64,000 nt of DNA from Gnetum montanum. Taxonomy: Eukaryota > Streptophyta > Gnetopsida > Gnetales > Gnetaceae. Location of the stretch: contig MNCI01022074.1 of the NCBI GenBank assembly GCA_015680685.1, positions 401,010-465,009 on the forward strand, read 5' to 3'. Both the position numbers and the translations under genes were made by a program. Position 1 is the first letter of the stretch. The number at the start of each line of letters is the position of its first letter. The notes beneath the pieces were generated by a model, which was not told the origin of the DNA, did no database searches, and saw only the letters and a list, made by a program, of their open reading frames with translations. This document shows, in pieces, positions 1 through 11,685 of this stretch.

Positions 1-1309
1 CGAGACCTCAATGATTCAACAAAGTCTCGAAGTTTAGGCAAGGATTTCCACAAGTGCAGCATGAATACATCTGAGCAATGGAAGCACCGAAAATAGTTGC
101 ACATCTCAGCAAGTTTTTTTTCGGCTAAGGGCCTACTATGCTACACTACAAAGCTCGGCGTAGTAGACTTCAAGAGAACAGAACAAAACAAGGGATGCAC
201 GGTGACAACACTTCAACTTTGCGAGTTAACCATGTTTCAAAATCTTAAATTTTTGCATGTTACACCATGTTACACTATGCAGCATAGCGCAACATAACAC
301 AAGAAGCATAGTTGATATAGCCACAACAACAAGGATAACAAAATTCAAACAGTAGTAGTCATTACGCCACAATATGCTTCCCAGCTTATCGCAGCGTAGC
401 CGTGGGATAGTTTATTCTTTTTTCACTGAATATCTTGAAATCCTTCAACATAAAAGACAAGGTTAAAAATTGTTTTTTTAAGGGTGGTTATGCTATGCTA
501 CGCTTGAGAGCATAGCATAGCGTAGCGTCACAAGCTTCAACTACAGCATGCTAGGTCAATGACATTCTGTGGGCCCAGGACACATGTCATCTAAATTGCA
601 TTCTTCTCCTAACCCTAATTCTATAAATACCCTGGTGGACAATACTCAAAGGGTTTACGAAAAGAAAAAAAAGTTGGCAACAAAAAAAAAGAGTTTGAAA
701 AATTTGAGGCAATTGATGAAAGTTGGCAAGAGCATCAACAATGATAGAGAGAAGCTTTTTCGCCAGAAATTGCAAGTTAGCAAATACTTGCTTTGAGCTT
801 GACTCCCTTGCACCTAGATTGGCTAGTGAATAAGGTAGATTGATCTTTTTCTTATTTAATCTCTAAATAGATTCTTGTTGGTGGTGGATGCTTTTTTGAA
901 ACCAGAGTCCACTTGCAAATCCCATTGTATTCATCATATTTTTCCATAAGATAGATCCCAGATCTCGGGATCGTGCATTTTCTAAATTCAATTCATTGCA
1001 TCCTATTTACATTGATTTTTACAGTCGTTTTGTATAGTTTACATCATTCTCATTACCTTCAAGATTTGATCTTGGAGTAGATCTCATTTTCTCGTCAATT
1101 GGTATTATGTTCTCATATTAAATCGTCATCTTGTTATACAATCGTTAACAAATTTACTAACCAAGTAAGTCCCTATCTGATTGACAAGACTATTTAGGAT
1201 ACCTTGGATTCATTTTCTCCAGCATGGCCCTCGCATGGATCCAACGTTGAAACTTTGTACACGGAAATCCTCTCGGTGTTTCCAGCAACTGATGTTTTCC
1301 ATCATTACA
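1..1309 (+). repeat. T1 5' LTR (first ~18 bp outside window)
   Basis: Bases 1-480 match the 3' LTR at 16723-17201 almost base for base, with mostly transitions. The LTR ends in ACA at 1307-1309, six bases before the primer-binding site, the same spacing as in element T2. A TATA box lies at 622-629. U3 carries short inverted words such as TATGCTACGC and GCATAGCATAG around 489-530 that can pair with each other. The reading frames inside the LTR are not taken as genes. Confidence 0.88.
622..629 (+). promoter_or_regulatory. LTR TATA box (T1)
   Basis: TATAAATA, followed by CC. The same TATAAATA word is found in T2, the solo LTR, T4 and the Athila-like LTRs, and separates U3 from R in each. It is the expected RNA polymerase II promoter of the element. 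Confidence 0.6.
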
Positions 1310-1315
1310 GTTTTT

Positions 1316-1332
1316 TGGCGCTCGAAGGAGGG
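1316..1332 (+). other. T1 primer-binding site
   Basis: TGGCGCTCGAAGGAGGG begins six bases after the LTR end. The T2 site (TGGTGCTAGAAGGAGGG) and the T5 site (TGGCGCTAAAAGGAGGG) share it, so the 3' end of the primer tRNA should be close to CCCTCCTTCGAGCGCCA. I cannot name the tRNA with certainty. Confidence 0.7.
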
Positions 1333-1673
1333 CCAAAACCTTCAATTTGGGTTTCATGAGTAGTCCTATTAGCTGTCTATACCCATTATCGACTAGCGTA
1401 AATGTGATACCTCTGTGGTTGTTTACATGATCATGTGGTACAAATCAGTCACTTCAATGATTCCTCTGGAATCCAACAAGACAAAAAGCCCACATTTTCC
1501 TTTAGACCACTTTTGCCTTTGTGATCTTTATCCTTGTTAGCATTACCTTCTAGCTACGTAGAGAATGGTTGTGACAACCACCGCCATTTCCACCACTAGT
1601 CTAGAAAATCCCTTGATGACATAGGCTATGCCTGCTGCTGTCGAGCCATCCACTAGTCCAGTGCGGCCACGCT

Positions 1674-3879
1674 AGTCCCTTAGGATTCAAAACAAAAAGC
1701 TTGAGGGGCACGCTCAACACATGGAACATTACAACTTCCTTTGTGCAAAACTTATGGTGAATCTACCTATGTACCTAGAGAAACTCGAAGAGAAACACGA
1801 ATATGAGTTCATGTACTATAATGGGAAGGAATTCATTCCTTCACCTAATGCTTCCATATCCCTGATGGATTGGCAACAATGGATCTTGGATCAACTGTTA
1901 ATGGCAAGGGTGTCAACAGAACAACGAGATGCGGTGTTCCATGATGAAGCATTCCACGATGTGCAGGAAGACCTAGATTCCCACTCCAAGGGAGGCAGTC
2001 ATGCTAGCTTTGTTATGGCTCCTTCCTCCACAACGTCCTGTGAAAATCTGATTTTTATGGTCACTACACCTTTATCATTTTCTACTGCCAACTGTGTTAC
2101 ACATTTTTCACATCAGCATTTCTTCTCTTCGGCTTCCTTTCTGGATGTTATCCCTTCACAATCCATTCCTTTGTAGTCATAGTCAACCAACCCATCACAT
2201 CACGTACTTACGCCTACATTACCATATGTGCACACAATACCCACTTCACAATTATACACAGCTTTTGCATCCATCTCAACTTTCGCTCCTACTTCACCAT
2301 CAGTAGCAGGACCTACCCCTACCACATGGTGAGCTCCAAATATGTCACCCCTTGTTGCACAACCTACATAGATGTCCCAGCTTCCTCATCATCAACACTA
2401 GGTCCAGCAGGCGATAAATCCAACTATAGGATCATTGTCTGTGCCACCAGCTATATAAATAGTGTATCCTATAGCACAATCGATGGTACTGCCCATAAGG
2501 ATAGTTTCGACAACATCACCCATAAGCCATGCTATTGCTCCTATACCGCCACCAATTGTGGCTCCACCTCTTATTCCACAGCCAACCTCTTTAGCCTTGA
2601 GTCTAGATCAAGCCTTTTAGCTTATTCAGACTCTTACCAAAGAGGTTAAACACCTTAAATCTACCTATTCTGATACAGTACAAGTCATGGATTTCTACCA
2701 CGATGATCCTATTAGTCCAACAATTCCCATCTTGTCATTACCTCCTAGGATGTCACTTCCCCATTTCACAAAATACAATGGGGAAGGCAATCCCAACACT
2801 CATCTCATTACCTTCAAGTCAGAGTCATTGTTACTGCAATAACGGCCACATAGCATTATGCATGTTTTTGCTATGTCCCTAATGGATAAAGCTTTGGATT
2901 GGTATCGTGCACTTCCACACTCTTCCAACTTAATCTTGGAAGAGCTGTTGACTCAATTCATGATCCATTTCAAATACAACTTGAAACCAGAGGTCATGTT
3001 AGACTAGTTAATGGGAGTTAAGTAGGATCCGCTCAAACCAGTCTAAAATTTTATACAGCAGTGGAGCACCACCTTGAATGAAATCTGTGAGCCCATCACG
3101 GAGGCCCATCTATTGGAAATTTTCAAGGGGGCAGTCAACAACTTTATTAAGTATAAACTATATTACCTCACTCCCTGCTCCCTTAGCCAAGCCTTCACTT
3201 AGACTAAGAGCTCCAAGACGTGGTAGAGGCTAGCAAAGACCTAGCATATGTGGCCTATAAAAATGCCCACAACAAAAGAAAAGACAAGGGAAAGGCTACA
3301 GTAACAACGGTAGTAGCCATGGCCGAAGAGGCCAAAAATAAAAATAACAACAAAAAGATAGCTACGATGCCTGCTGAGGCTATAGCTAGCTCAAATAATG
3401 CCAACCAGCAAACAACATCGGCTCTTGAGACATCACCTCAACCAAAGCCTAATTTTGAGTGTAAAGACTACTCAAATATACACTTCTACTTATTAAGCCT
3501 TCATAACTTCTGAAGTAATCACTGGGAACTGGTCACATTCAACATAAGAAGGTGTCCAAGGAGGCTCTACAATGCCATAGAAAGCATTGTGAGCTACTCA
3601 AGAATCCCTCCTTCACCCTGCCAAATGAACCACTAGTTCCCAAGAACTTCAAGCTACACCATTTTTGTGACTACCACCAACTATGTGATCATGACACAAA
3701 CTACTGTTGGGCATTGAAAGATGACATTAAATGCATGATCGACCAAGGCAAGATGATCCTCGATAGTAGTAGTCCGATTCATTTAGAAAACTAGTCTATG
3801 CACTTGTACCAAGACCTGTTGAATGCAAATAATGGAGGGTACATTATCAACATGATGGGTATGGATGGCGATATCCCAG
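1674..3879 (+). pseudogene. gag: T1 gag (capsid, nucleocapsid-like end), degenerate
   Basis: This is the structural polyprotein that packages element RNA into particles. An N-terminal stretch near 1721-1960 (HMEHYNFLCAKLMVNLPMYL...) matches the T2 gag start at 24665. A capsid-like part follows at about 2660-3230, with the residues of the plant retrotransposon gag family around FAMSLMDKALDWY and FIHFKYNLKPE. A histidine/cysteine pattern FCDYHQLCDHDTNYC at about 3663-3710 corresponds to the single knuckle-like motif at the end of Tat gag proteins. Stops and frameshifts break the frame at many places. The coding continues across the inserted solo LTR at 3880-5522. Confidence 0.75.
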
Positions 3880-5522
3880 TGTAACGACGGAAAATGTCGG
3901 TAGCTGGAATACCAAATAAAATCTGTGTACACAGTCTTAACCACGGATCCGTGCGAGGGCTATGCTAGAGAAAACGAATCCGCAGTGCCCTAAACAGTCT
4001 TTTCGATCAGACAGGGACTTACTAAATCAGTAAATCGACTAAGATTATAGGTGTTTCGTGGAACGATTTGATTCGATAAATCGCAAAAGGAGAGAAAAAC
4101 GATGTAGTTAAATAGCAACAATGACAACGTTAACATGACAAAAGGGAATCGAATTTAAGCAAAATGTGTGATTTCAAGATCTGTACTTTGACCCGAAAAA
4201 TTGAATATTTTGTACATAAAGTTACAATGGGAAGACTTCGATTATCTTGTGTGAAACATACACAATAATAAGAAAAAAAACTGTTCAACAAGGAGTGCAA
4301 AATGGAGCTTAGTCTACCTTGTAAGCCAAAGACGGAGTGCAAGGAAGGTCAAGCTCAAATGCCTATCAACCAACTGTGTCTGATCAATAAATCTTACCAA
4401 CCTCACCAAATAATCTCTCGATCTCTGATCTATCTTCTTCGCTTTGGGTAGCCTTTGCTCAAACTGCCAAGGATCGCCGATGGGAGAACTATATTTTCGC
4501 CAAAGGGTATGATCACTCCTGCTGCCAATGCTCGAAAAATGTCTCTTGTTTCTGCTCAAAGATGATAACTGCCAAAAGTTGAAGATGCTAACTACTACTC
4601 TGCTTTGAAAAAGTCAAAAAAATCCCTTTTTTCTTTGCCAACCAGGGTATTTATAAGTCTGACAACATACAAAAAAGGCATGGTCTTGATGACACATGTC
4701 CCGACGCTGACTTGACGAACTGGTTATGTCGCATCACATTGCAACATACGCTGTCAGTACTTTTGCCGAAGTTGCCTCATGATTACGCACAATACGCTCA
4801 TCAGCATATTGCGCGTATGGATAGCAAATGCATAACTGCTTTAGCCGGCTTTACGCTGAATCACATTTGTTTACGCTGCGTTGCGTGGCGGAGCGTAACA
4901 AAGCATGGAAATAATGAGTCAAGCTATTTTATGCTCATTTACGTAGCAAAGCATAGTGAAGCGTAAAAAATGAATCAACTCAACGATAAACTACACTTGT
5001 CGTACACTGCGTAGCATAACTAGCGTAAAGTGATCAATCTGCAAAAGAAAGGAGCTTAATCTATCGTGCTTCCTTTGGACTTTCACTTTGACCTTTTTGA
5101 AGCTCATTACGCTGCCTTGCATAACAGAGCATAAGTCCGACCCTGGACAAAAGACTTAGCAGAATATGCGAGAAGTTGCATATTACGCTGCTTAGGCCTT
5201 AAACTTCACTAAATTTGCTAAAGTAAGTCACCCTCTAATGCAAGACTATGTTAAGCAGAATTACGCTATGCGTCATTACGCTATGTTGTGTAATGTAACG
5301 TAAAGACAGAAAACATAGTAAAATTTGGAATCTGTAAGGAANATGTAACGTAAAGACAGAAAACATAGTAAAATTTGGAATCTGTAAGGAACTTGGAGAC
5401 TTGATGCTAGGTGCCGTTTCGCCTCGCTTTGCCTTGTTCTTCCTTCTGGAATTTGGCCGTGAACTTTCACCCAAATCGTGAATCTTCACTTTAGGCCGAT
5501 TCACGATTTCTACGGTGTTTCA
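3880..5522 (-). mobile_element. Solo LTR of a related Tat-like element
   Basis: Read on the minus strand this begins TGAAACACC and ends in ...GTTACA, and carries a TATA box (4649-4656, reversed) and the same U3 words rich in GCGTAGCGTA as T1. Direct target duplications CCCAG (3875-3879) and CCCAA (5523-5527) flank it with one mismatch. No internal region is present, so it is a solo LTR formed by LTR-LTR recombination after insertion into T1. A 49-bp duplication around an N at 5342 is probably an assembly artefact inside it. Confidence 0.85.
5293..5391. other. Assembly join: N at 5342 flanked by a 49-bp exact duplication
   Basis: Bases 5293-5341 and 5343-5391 are identical and are separated by a single N. 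This is the pattern left when two overlapping contig ends are joined without removing the overlap. Confidence 0.8.
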
Positions 5523-6772
5523 CCCAACACCACTGCAGCAACCCTTCATGCTATGCATACCTCCTCACCTACCTTAGGGAAAAAATCCATCAACATCAAC
5601 AGGCACAGAACAACAACAACCCTTTGTCCTCTGAGTTCCGCCTCAGACATCTATTCTGCAGCCAATGGTTGTTAAAGCCATAGCCCAGCTCGTGCCCACA
5701 CCTAAGGCACCCTTTGTCATCAGGGTGCCAAATCCGTCAATTGCTCCTGCTATGCAGGGGAAAACGTCTAAGTCAATGCCCCAACCTCAACCCACAAGGA
5801 GAGGAGAAGGGTGTGTGACAAATAAAATAGCCAATGACCACATTACGTTGGGGTTTCCTAAGCCTACCCCTCTGGCCTTGGTGCCCTTGGCTCCTTCTTC
5901 CTCTAAAAAGGATGACGTTACATAGACGCAGTCATCTTCTCCTTGCCCAAGAAAATACAGCCCTCAACTAGAAACTATTCCTCCCCAAGAGCTCCTGGGA
6001 TGAATGGAAGAAGAGAAGGGCAACAAATAACCAGACTATGGGCATAATCTCCTTGACGCTTTTACATAAGTTAAGTAGGCTCTCAAATAGAAAAATACAA
6101 TGTTGATCCTGTATGACTTGCTGATGACATCCCAATCGCATTGTGAAGCCATGGTTCACATACTAGCATCCATACCAGTGGATGAAAGCTTGCTAGTAGA
6201 TGAAGAAGCAATCCATTCGATCATGCTTCCCCCTGTTGCTAAACAACCACAGCCTTCCCAACTAACATTCCATGATGAGTCCATTAAGGATGATCTAGAA
6301 AAAGGTTAGGTGGCAACAACGCCCATGTTCATCACTATCTGGATTGACCAGTACAAGATCTAGAGAGTACACGTAGATGACGAGGCCACTGCCAATTTCA
6401 TTCCATTTGCCATAGTGGACAAACTAGGTTTGATCGACCAGATCAATCCCATGATGATGTCATGCTTAAAGTCATTTAACGAGGCATGGGTGCAAGTTAA
6501 GGGAACTGTACAGATCAACTTTGTAGCAAGGGATCAATTCCCCACAAATGCAATGTTCATCATTGTCAAGGAAATTCTTGGCTTCAACCTAATCTTGGGG
6601 AGGTCTTTGTTGGCTCAGCTAAGGGCCTTCTCATCACCCATTCACCAAGAGATCCACTTGCCCTATGCAGGAGGGGAAGTGATCATCCACGGTGATAAGA
6701 TAACTCCTCAAGCTATCAACAACGTGGAGATGGAACAAGGTTCAGAGATTGAAATCCCTGAAGATTAAACCC
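5523..6772 (+). pseudogene. pro: T1 gag end and protease, degenerate
   Basis: This is the aspartic protease that matures the polyprotein. A proline- and serine-rich linker (5528-5925) joins gag to the protease. The protease part runs from about 6100 to 6770. The active-site region reads VHVDDEATANFIPFAIVDKLG, where a working retroviral-type protease needs D-S/T/G-G/A; here the expected GA is EA. T2 reads VHVNDGATTNVLPF at the same place. The downstream flap and helix region (FNLILGRSLLAQLRAFSS, near 6580) matches the usual ILGR-W/F-L motif. One in-frame stop lies near 6306 and another near 6361. The end of the conserved frame is close to 6930. Confidence 0.75.
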
Positions 6773-6930
6773 CTATCCCAATAGTTGAATAGACCGACAT
6801 ATTGGACAATGAAAGCTTGAATTATGTTGAATTACCCTTCTAGGGAGGGGATGATAGCATAAAGAAGTGGTGTAACAAGCCTCCTCGTCCATACATGTTT
6901 CCAAATCTAAGAATGATCAAGAAGTAGCTG

Positions 6931-7040
6931 TGGAACTAACAAATAAACACGTTAGTGTAGCATGTTACATCGGTCCACACTACTTACTATTACACTGTTT
7001 ACATTCTTTATTGTTTCATGTTACATCGTCTACCATTACG
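6931..7040 (+). other. Start of T1 protease-RT spacer
   Basis: Homology to the T2 frame stops near 6930, and this AT-rich stretch opens the spacer between protease and reverse transcriptase. A sense-strand splice donor would be expected near here by analogy with Ogre. No strong donor is preserved in this copy. Confidence 0.4.
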
Positions 7041-7260
7041 CTTCTTCACTTCAGTGGCCCAAAATGGCCTTAAACTAGTTATGGCCTGCTACGACCTAAA
7101 ACTGGTAATTCCATTTATTCTTTTTCATGTGTGATGGTAGGGCCTAAAATGGCCTTAAACTATCGCTAGCCTGAAATGGCCTTAAACTATCATCGGCCCG
7201 AAATGGCCTTAAACTATCACCAGCCCGCAGTGGCCTAAAATGTGTAGCCTTTCTGACAAA
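7040..7260 (+). repeat. TAAACT-core degenerate repeat array, protease side of spacer (T1)
   Basis: At least five units carry a core such as GGCCTTAAACTA or GACCTAAAACTGG (near 7071, 7092, 7151, 7177 and 7203), spaced about 20-60 bases. The same core forms arrays on the RT side of the spacer and after integrase, and again in T2 and T4. Confidence 0.75.
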
Positions 7261-7460
7261 GCATTTTTCTTCATAAAAAATAAAATTAAAACCTTTCTTT
7301 CACAAACACCATTAACTAACTTAAAAATAAAAAAAACGTTATTATTTATTGCCTTTTATTACAACAAAAAATTAGTTTCGTAGTTTACAAATCCATTAAG
7401 TAAAAGAATAAAAAATAAAAAAATTGAAAAAAAACAAAATCCTTGACCAATATTGCTATG

Positions 7461-10400
7461 CTACACATCCCCCTTGTTACCACCTCCATCTACTTCACCC
7501 AACTCTACATCCACCTCACGAGGATCTTCCTCATGTAGATCTTCTTCGGGTGGATCCTCTTCATGGGGGTGATCCTCTCTGTGAGGCTCCTCCTCATGGG
7601 AATCCTCTTCGTGCTGATCGTACAATTTGACATGAGTAAAACGTTAGTGTCGCAATCAAAATCACATGTAAGAAAAATACAATATTCGCACAGCTTACTT
7701 GTGATGGTCCTACATCGGCCATGAAAGGAATTTGTTCCATGTTGATTGACAAGTGTCACATAATCTCATCCTCAGTGAGCTCTACCCAAACACCATCTCC
7801 TAGATCAGTTCTAGCCTTAACCTTTCCCTTTTCCATAGGAGTCCACTGAGGTAGCCCAAGGGAAAAGGAAGGGGTAATGGTCTCCCCGGTAGGGAGGGTC
7901 ATATCTCTCTCAAGGGAGACACTCACTGTCACTTGTTCCTAGAACTTTTAATATGCTCCAGAAGCACCAATGACATTGAGGAACAACCGAAGGGATCGCA
8001 CTTCAACCACGAAATCTCTATAATGTCAATGATAGGAGGCACATTCCTGCTTATACATGTGTTTATGATTTTTTTGTGCCTACCCCCATTCCTAGACCCT
8101 CGCACTGTAGTCCTTCCAGTCTTGGTTCTTCTAGGCTAGGAGATCCATTTGCATTCATTGCTTGATGAGCTCACAACTGGCTTGGACGTTGTTCCTAAAG
8201 ACCGTCCAATAGTGAACGTAGTCAATCACAGCTGTCTACCAATTTCCATCATTGGTATCTCGAGCTTGCAGAAATTCATTCCTAGAATCAAGGTCCTCCA
8301 CCCTAGTAGCTAGGGTGGTTTTCTCTTTTTTTGCTTTCTGCAACCTATTCCAGAGATCTTCGTTGACGTTCTGACTCTCCCATAGAGAACAGGCCGAGTG
8401 CAACACATATTTACGCATCTCATTGTAAATGCAGTGTGGCACTTCAGTCACCTCTAGTGAGGGTTCAAGGGTAGCGTCTACATTGATAGGCTCTTTGGGA
8501 TCCCATTTGAGGTGAGATGCTGTAACATGAAGATGACAATTAGACACGACAAGATGACATAGTGTGATAGTTTCAACAATTCCTTCATAACAATAGTGAT
8601 GTACCGATCTCAAGATTGATTCACTCCAAGCAACTGATCATATGGTTAACAATTCCCTCCATGAAGGAAAATTTTTCAGGGGCCTCAGCCCAACGTGGAG
8701 TAGGGATTGCTAAAGAAGGTGCGCCACTATTATCAGAAGTGCCTACTACGCAAACAAAATGAGTTAAACATAACACAGTAGAAAAAGGTAAAATTTGAGA
8801 TGCTACAATAATGCAAAGCTCCTATCTAGCAAACCCTCAGGGTTAATAGTGGAAGGATTTTCCATTGAAGAAAGGTCAAGCAAGTGGTCAAACTCACTAG
8901 CGAAGAACCACTCCACCCTTTCCAACCCATCTAGAAGGGTCGTGGCATCTTCTACGCATGATCCAGTTATATCATGTCCCCTCTTCCATAACCTCCCACA
9001 TGATCCAAACCTGCTCTATTCCAGGGATTTTTCCTTGTGATAGTAGCTTGGGGAAGGCACAAGCACGAAAGAGGGGGTAAATGATGCCAGCCACCTCTAG
9101 CTAGATCTTCTCAACATAGATGCCTTTCTACTCTTTTTTAGCTCCTAGCCACTCCTTCATGTCCTTCTAATGTTTAGAACTCTTTTTGGATTTCTCTCAC
9201 ACTGGGAGGCCATTAGAAGGAATGCTAAAAAATTTAGCAAACAGTTGAGCATTAATATCAAAACTCACATGCACGTTACGCATGCACGTGTGAAAATGCT
9301 CAGCTTGTTCACTGAAGGAGTTAACTAGGACCAAAATTTTGTTTACCGAGACATCAGGGGTTATAGCTAGAAATAGCTCCATCAGTCAAACTTCCTAGAG
9401 GTTATTGGTTATGGTAGCTGGGGCTGCTTCATGGCAAAGCCAACATTGCGCCTCATTTATATCACCATAGCAAAAGAAGATGGTAGTTGCATCATGCCCA
9501 GAGGATATCACCATGACCTCCCATGATTCTTTAACTATAAACATAAAATACAAAAAATAGGTTACACAAAACAACAAAATATTAGACATTGTTTTCATCC
9601 CGTAGGGTCACACAGTTGATCAGCGTAGTGTAACTTACCGCATTTAAAAGGCAAAGGATACGGTGGGAGGTTCACTTGCACGTCTTCAACGGTTATGGGA
9701 CGGTCCAAAGTCCACTCCCTATCTAGCCATCTAGAGTCTCTACATTTGACAAAGAATTTGGCATACCGAATAGGGTAGTGTTGGATTTCAAATCCTAGTT
9801 GTCCTAGGACACCATCACGCACGTTGCTGATGGAAGTGAATTCCTTTATGGTTGTTTAGACCATAGATAACATGTTTGTATCACCCTGGAGACCATCCAC
9901 ATCGATAAGGAACCTATGCCACAAAATACAGAAAATTTTTTACATATAACACAAAATCAGATAGCAGTTAAAAAATCATATCACCTTGATAGCACTTACC
10001 TGCTAGCATAATACATGGTGCCAAGTAGGTTTTAAAAATAGGTGATGAGATGATGAGCTACTAACATTGTGTTGTAGGCATTATAAAAATTAAACCTAGG
10101 CATCTCCCAGATCTAGGATAAGCACCTCAAATCCTTGACACGCTATTCATGATCCCTCCCACCTATGGCCTCGATTGACCTGTCCACTAGAAATGTTAAG
10201 ATGCTCTATGTCGACCCAACCAGCAGCATTTCCAGAATGGCAATGGTTGTCTTGACCGACAGATGCAACCAAAAAATTACTCTAAATTTACACAACAAAA
10301 ATTGTAGAAACTCATGTGCACCCGTTCAGAACCAAACTACCTCTCCCCCTACATGATCATGGGGAGGAGGAACATTGGCCACGGGGACATTTAGACAGCA

Positions 10401-11078
10401 TAGAATGCCCACAATGTCCAGAATGATCAGGACAAGCTTTAGCGTGACCCTTTACAATAAAACACATTACTGTTAGAAAACAGTTTAGACATGTTAACAA
10501 TGCTAAAAAAAATTGAAAAAGCTCACAAGAATCCATTACGCAACACTAAGGTTCTCGCTACCTTAACTCCTAGAAAATCACATGTTACGCTAGAGATGCA
10601 TTATCCAAAACTCGCCCAAACCCTTATGACGGTGCAAGGTCTATCTATGACAATGGTGATAAAGGTAATACAACATATTATCTTAGCGTAACACGCGACC
10701 ATTATGGGCAAGACAATGAAACCCCACTTACACTACGCAAGGGTACAACACCTAGACTCCTAACCAATTACATGTTGTGTTTGTACAACATTACCCACGA
10801 TCACCCAAACCCTTACGATGGTGCAAGGTCTGTCTCTGACAACAGTGGTAAGGGTAATATTACAAACTCCCATAATGTAACTAGCACAGGCAGGTATCGA
10901 CACCTAGCGCAGTGCACATTTTCGAAGCAAATACAAATTATAGCATAATGATAGTGAAAATGACCCAACGCATATATCACACAAGGAAGGTGAAGAACGA
11001 CTTACTAGGCGAGTGGAGTAGACACCTGCGTTTTGACTCACATCTTCGAAATTCACCCCAGACTTTCCTGTACTTCAT
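7461..11078 (-). pseudogene. T1 antisense spliced gene inside the protease-RT spacer
   Basis: A gene on the strand opposite to gag and pol. I place these exons on the minus strand: 11026-11078 (weak), 10322-10449, about 10260-10000, 9913-9639, 9534 to about 8800 (homologues of T2 exons 5 and 6, no clear intron), 8742-8605, 8519-7699 and 7613-7461. Donors include GTAAGT at 9999, GTAAGTT at 9638 and GTAAGC at 7698; acceptors end in TAG or CAG. Exon 4 is 275 nt against 272 nt in T2, and exon 2 is 128 against 125. Phases match T2 at the first four junctions and at 7/8. The last exon encodes an acidic E/D-rich tail with repeated HEED-type words. Internal stops (for example in exons 4, 5 and 8) show decay. 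The function is unknown. Confidence 0.72.
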
Positions 11079-11329
11079 CAATCTTGGCCAAGTTGGTGTG
11101 TTTGTGTTCAGTCTTCAGTGCTATTATTATGCCTAAATAACCTTTACGAAATCGTCAACTTACGCTTTCCTTATACTTTAGCCTAACTCAACTTCGCTAC
11201 GCTTGTAGTTTACCTCGAGGAAGAACCATCTACTTATAAGAATGATGGTGAAAGCTTGTTGTTTTCATGCTCGATTAGTGTGGAACATTCCCAAAGTGCA
11301 GTAATGTCAGTTTGACATGAAGCGTAAAG

Positions 11330-11600
11330 ATCATGCCATTAATATCATAAATATCGCATTAATTACAATCTAAAAAGACCATAAACTAACACATAGCTTA
11401 TCATCTCGTAATTCGGTCACATTAACTACAGTATGTAAAGATCCTAAACTAGCTATTTTGCCACACTAGACACACCATGATATACTTTTAGCCATAGTCC
11501 ACAAGGACTTTAAGCTAGCACCTAGGAAACCTTTCTTGCTATTTTCTTACAAACTCTGTATATTGTAATGGTCTGCTAAGACCTTAAACTAGAAGCCTTT
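11330..11600 (+). repeat. TAAACT-core degenerate repeat array, RT side of spacer (T1)
   Basis: Units include GACCATAAACTAAC, GATCCTAAACTAGC, GACTTTAAGCTAGC and GACCTTAAACTAG. They lie just before the putative splice acceptor in front of RT, mirroring the array at 7040-7260. Confidence 0.65.
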
Positions 11601-11683
11601 TTGACACATACCTCTAAAAACCTTGTATCATTTCACCATGCTGACAAAAATAATTTAACTACTTCCTTTCTTGGTAGTTTTGC

Positions 11684-11685
11684 AG
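11684..11685 (+). promoter_or_regulatory. Putative splice acceptor before T1 RT
   Basis: A pyrimidine-rich run ending TTTTGCAG|G directly precedes the start of RT-like coding. T2 has CTCCAG|G at the aligned place (34594-34595). Ogre elements are known to splice an intron between protease and RT, which gives this site its likely role. Confidence 0.45.

Noticed and set aside
569-796. Lys-rich 75-codon frame after the T1 LTR TATA box
   Set aside because: It lies wholly inside the LTR R/U5 region, and the equivalent part of the 3' LTR is missing; no sign of coding constraint.
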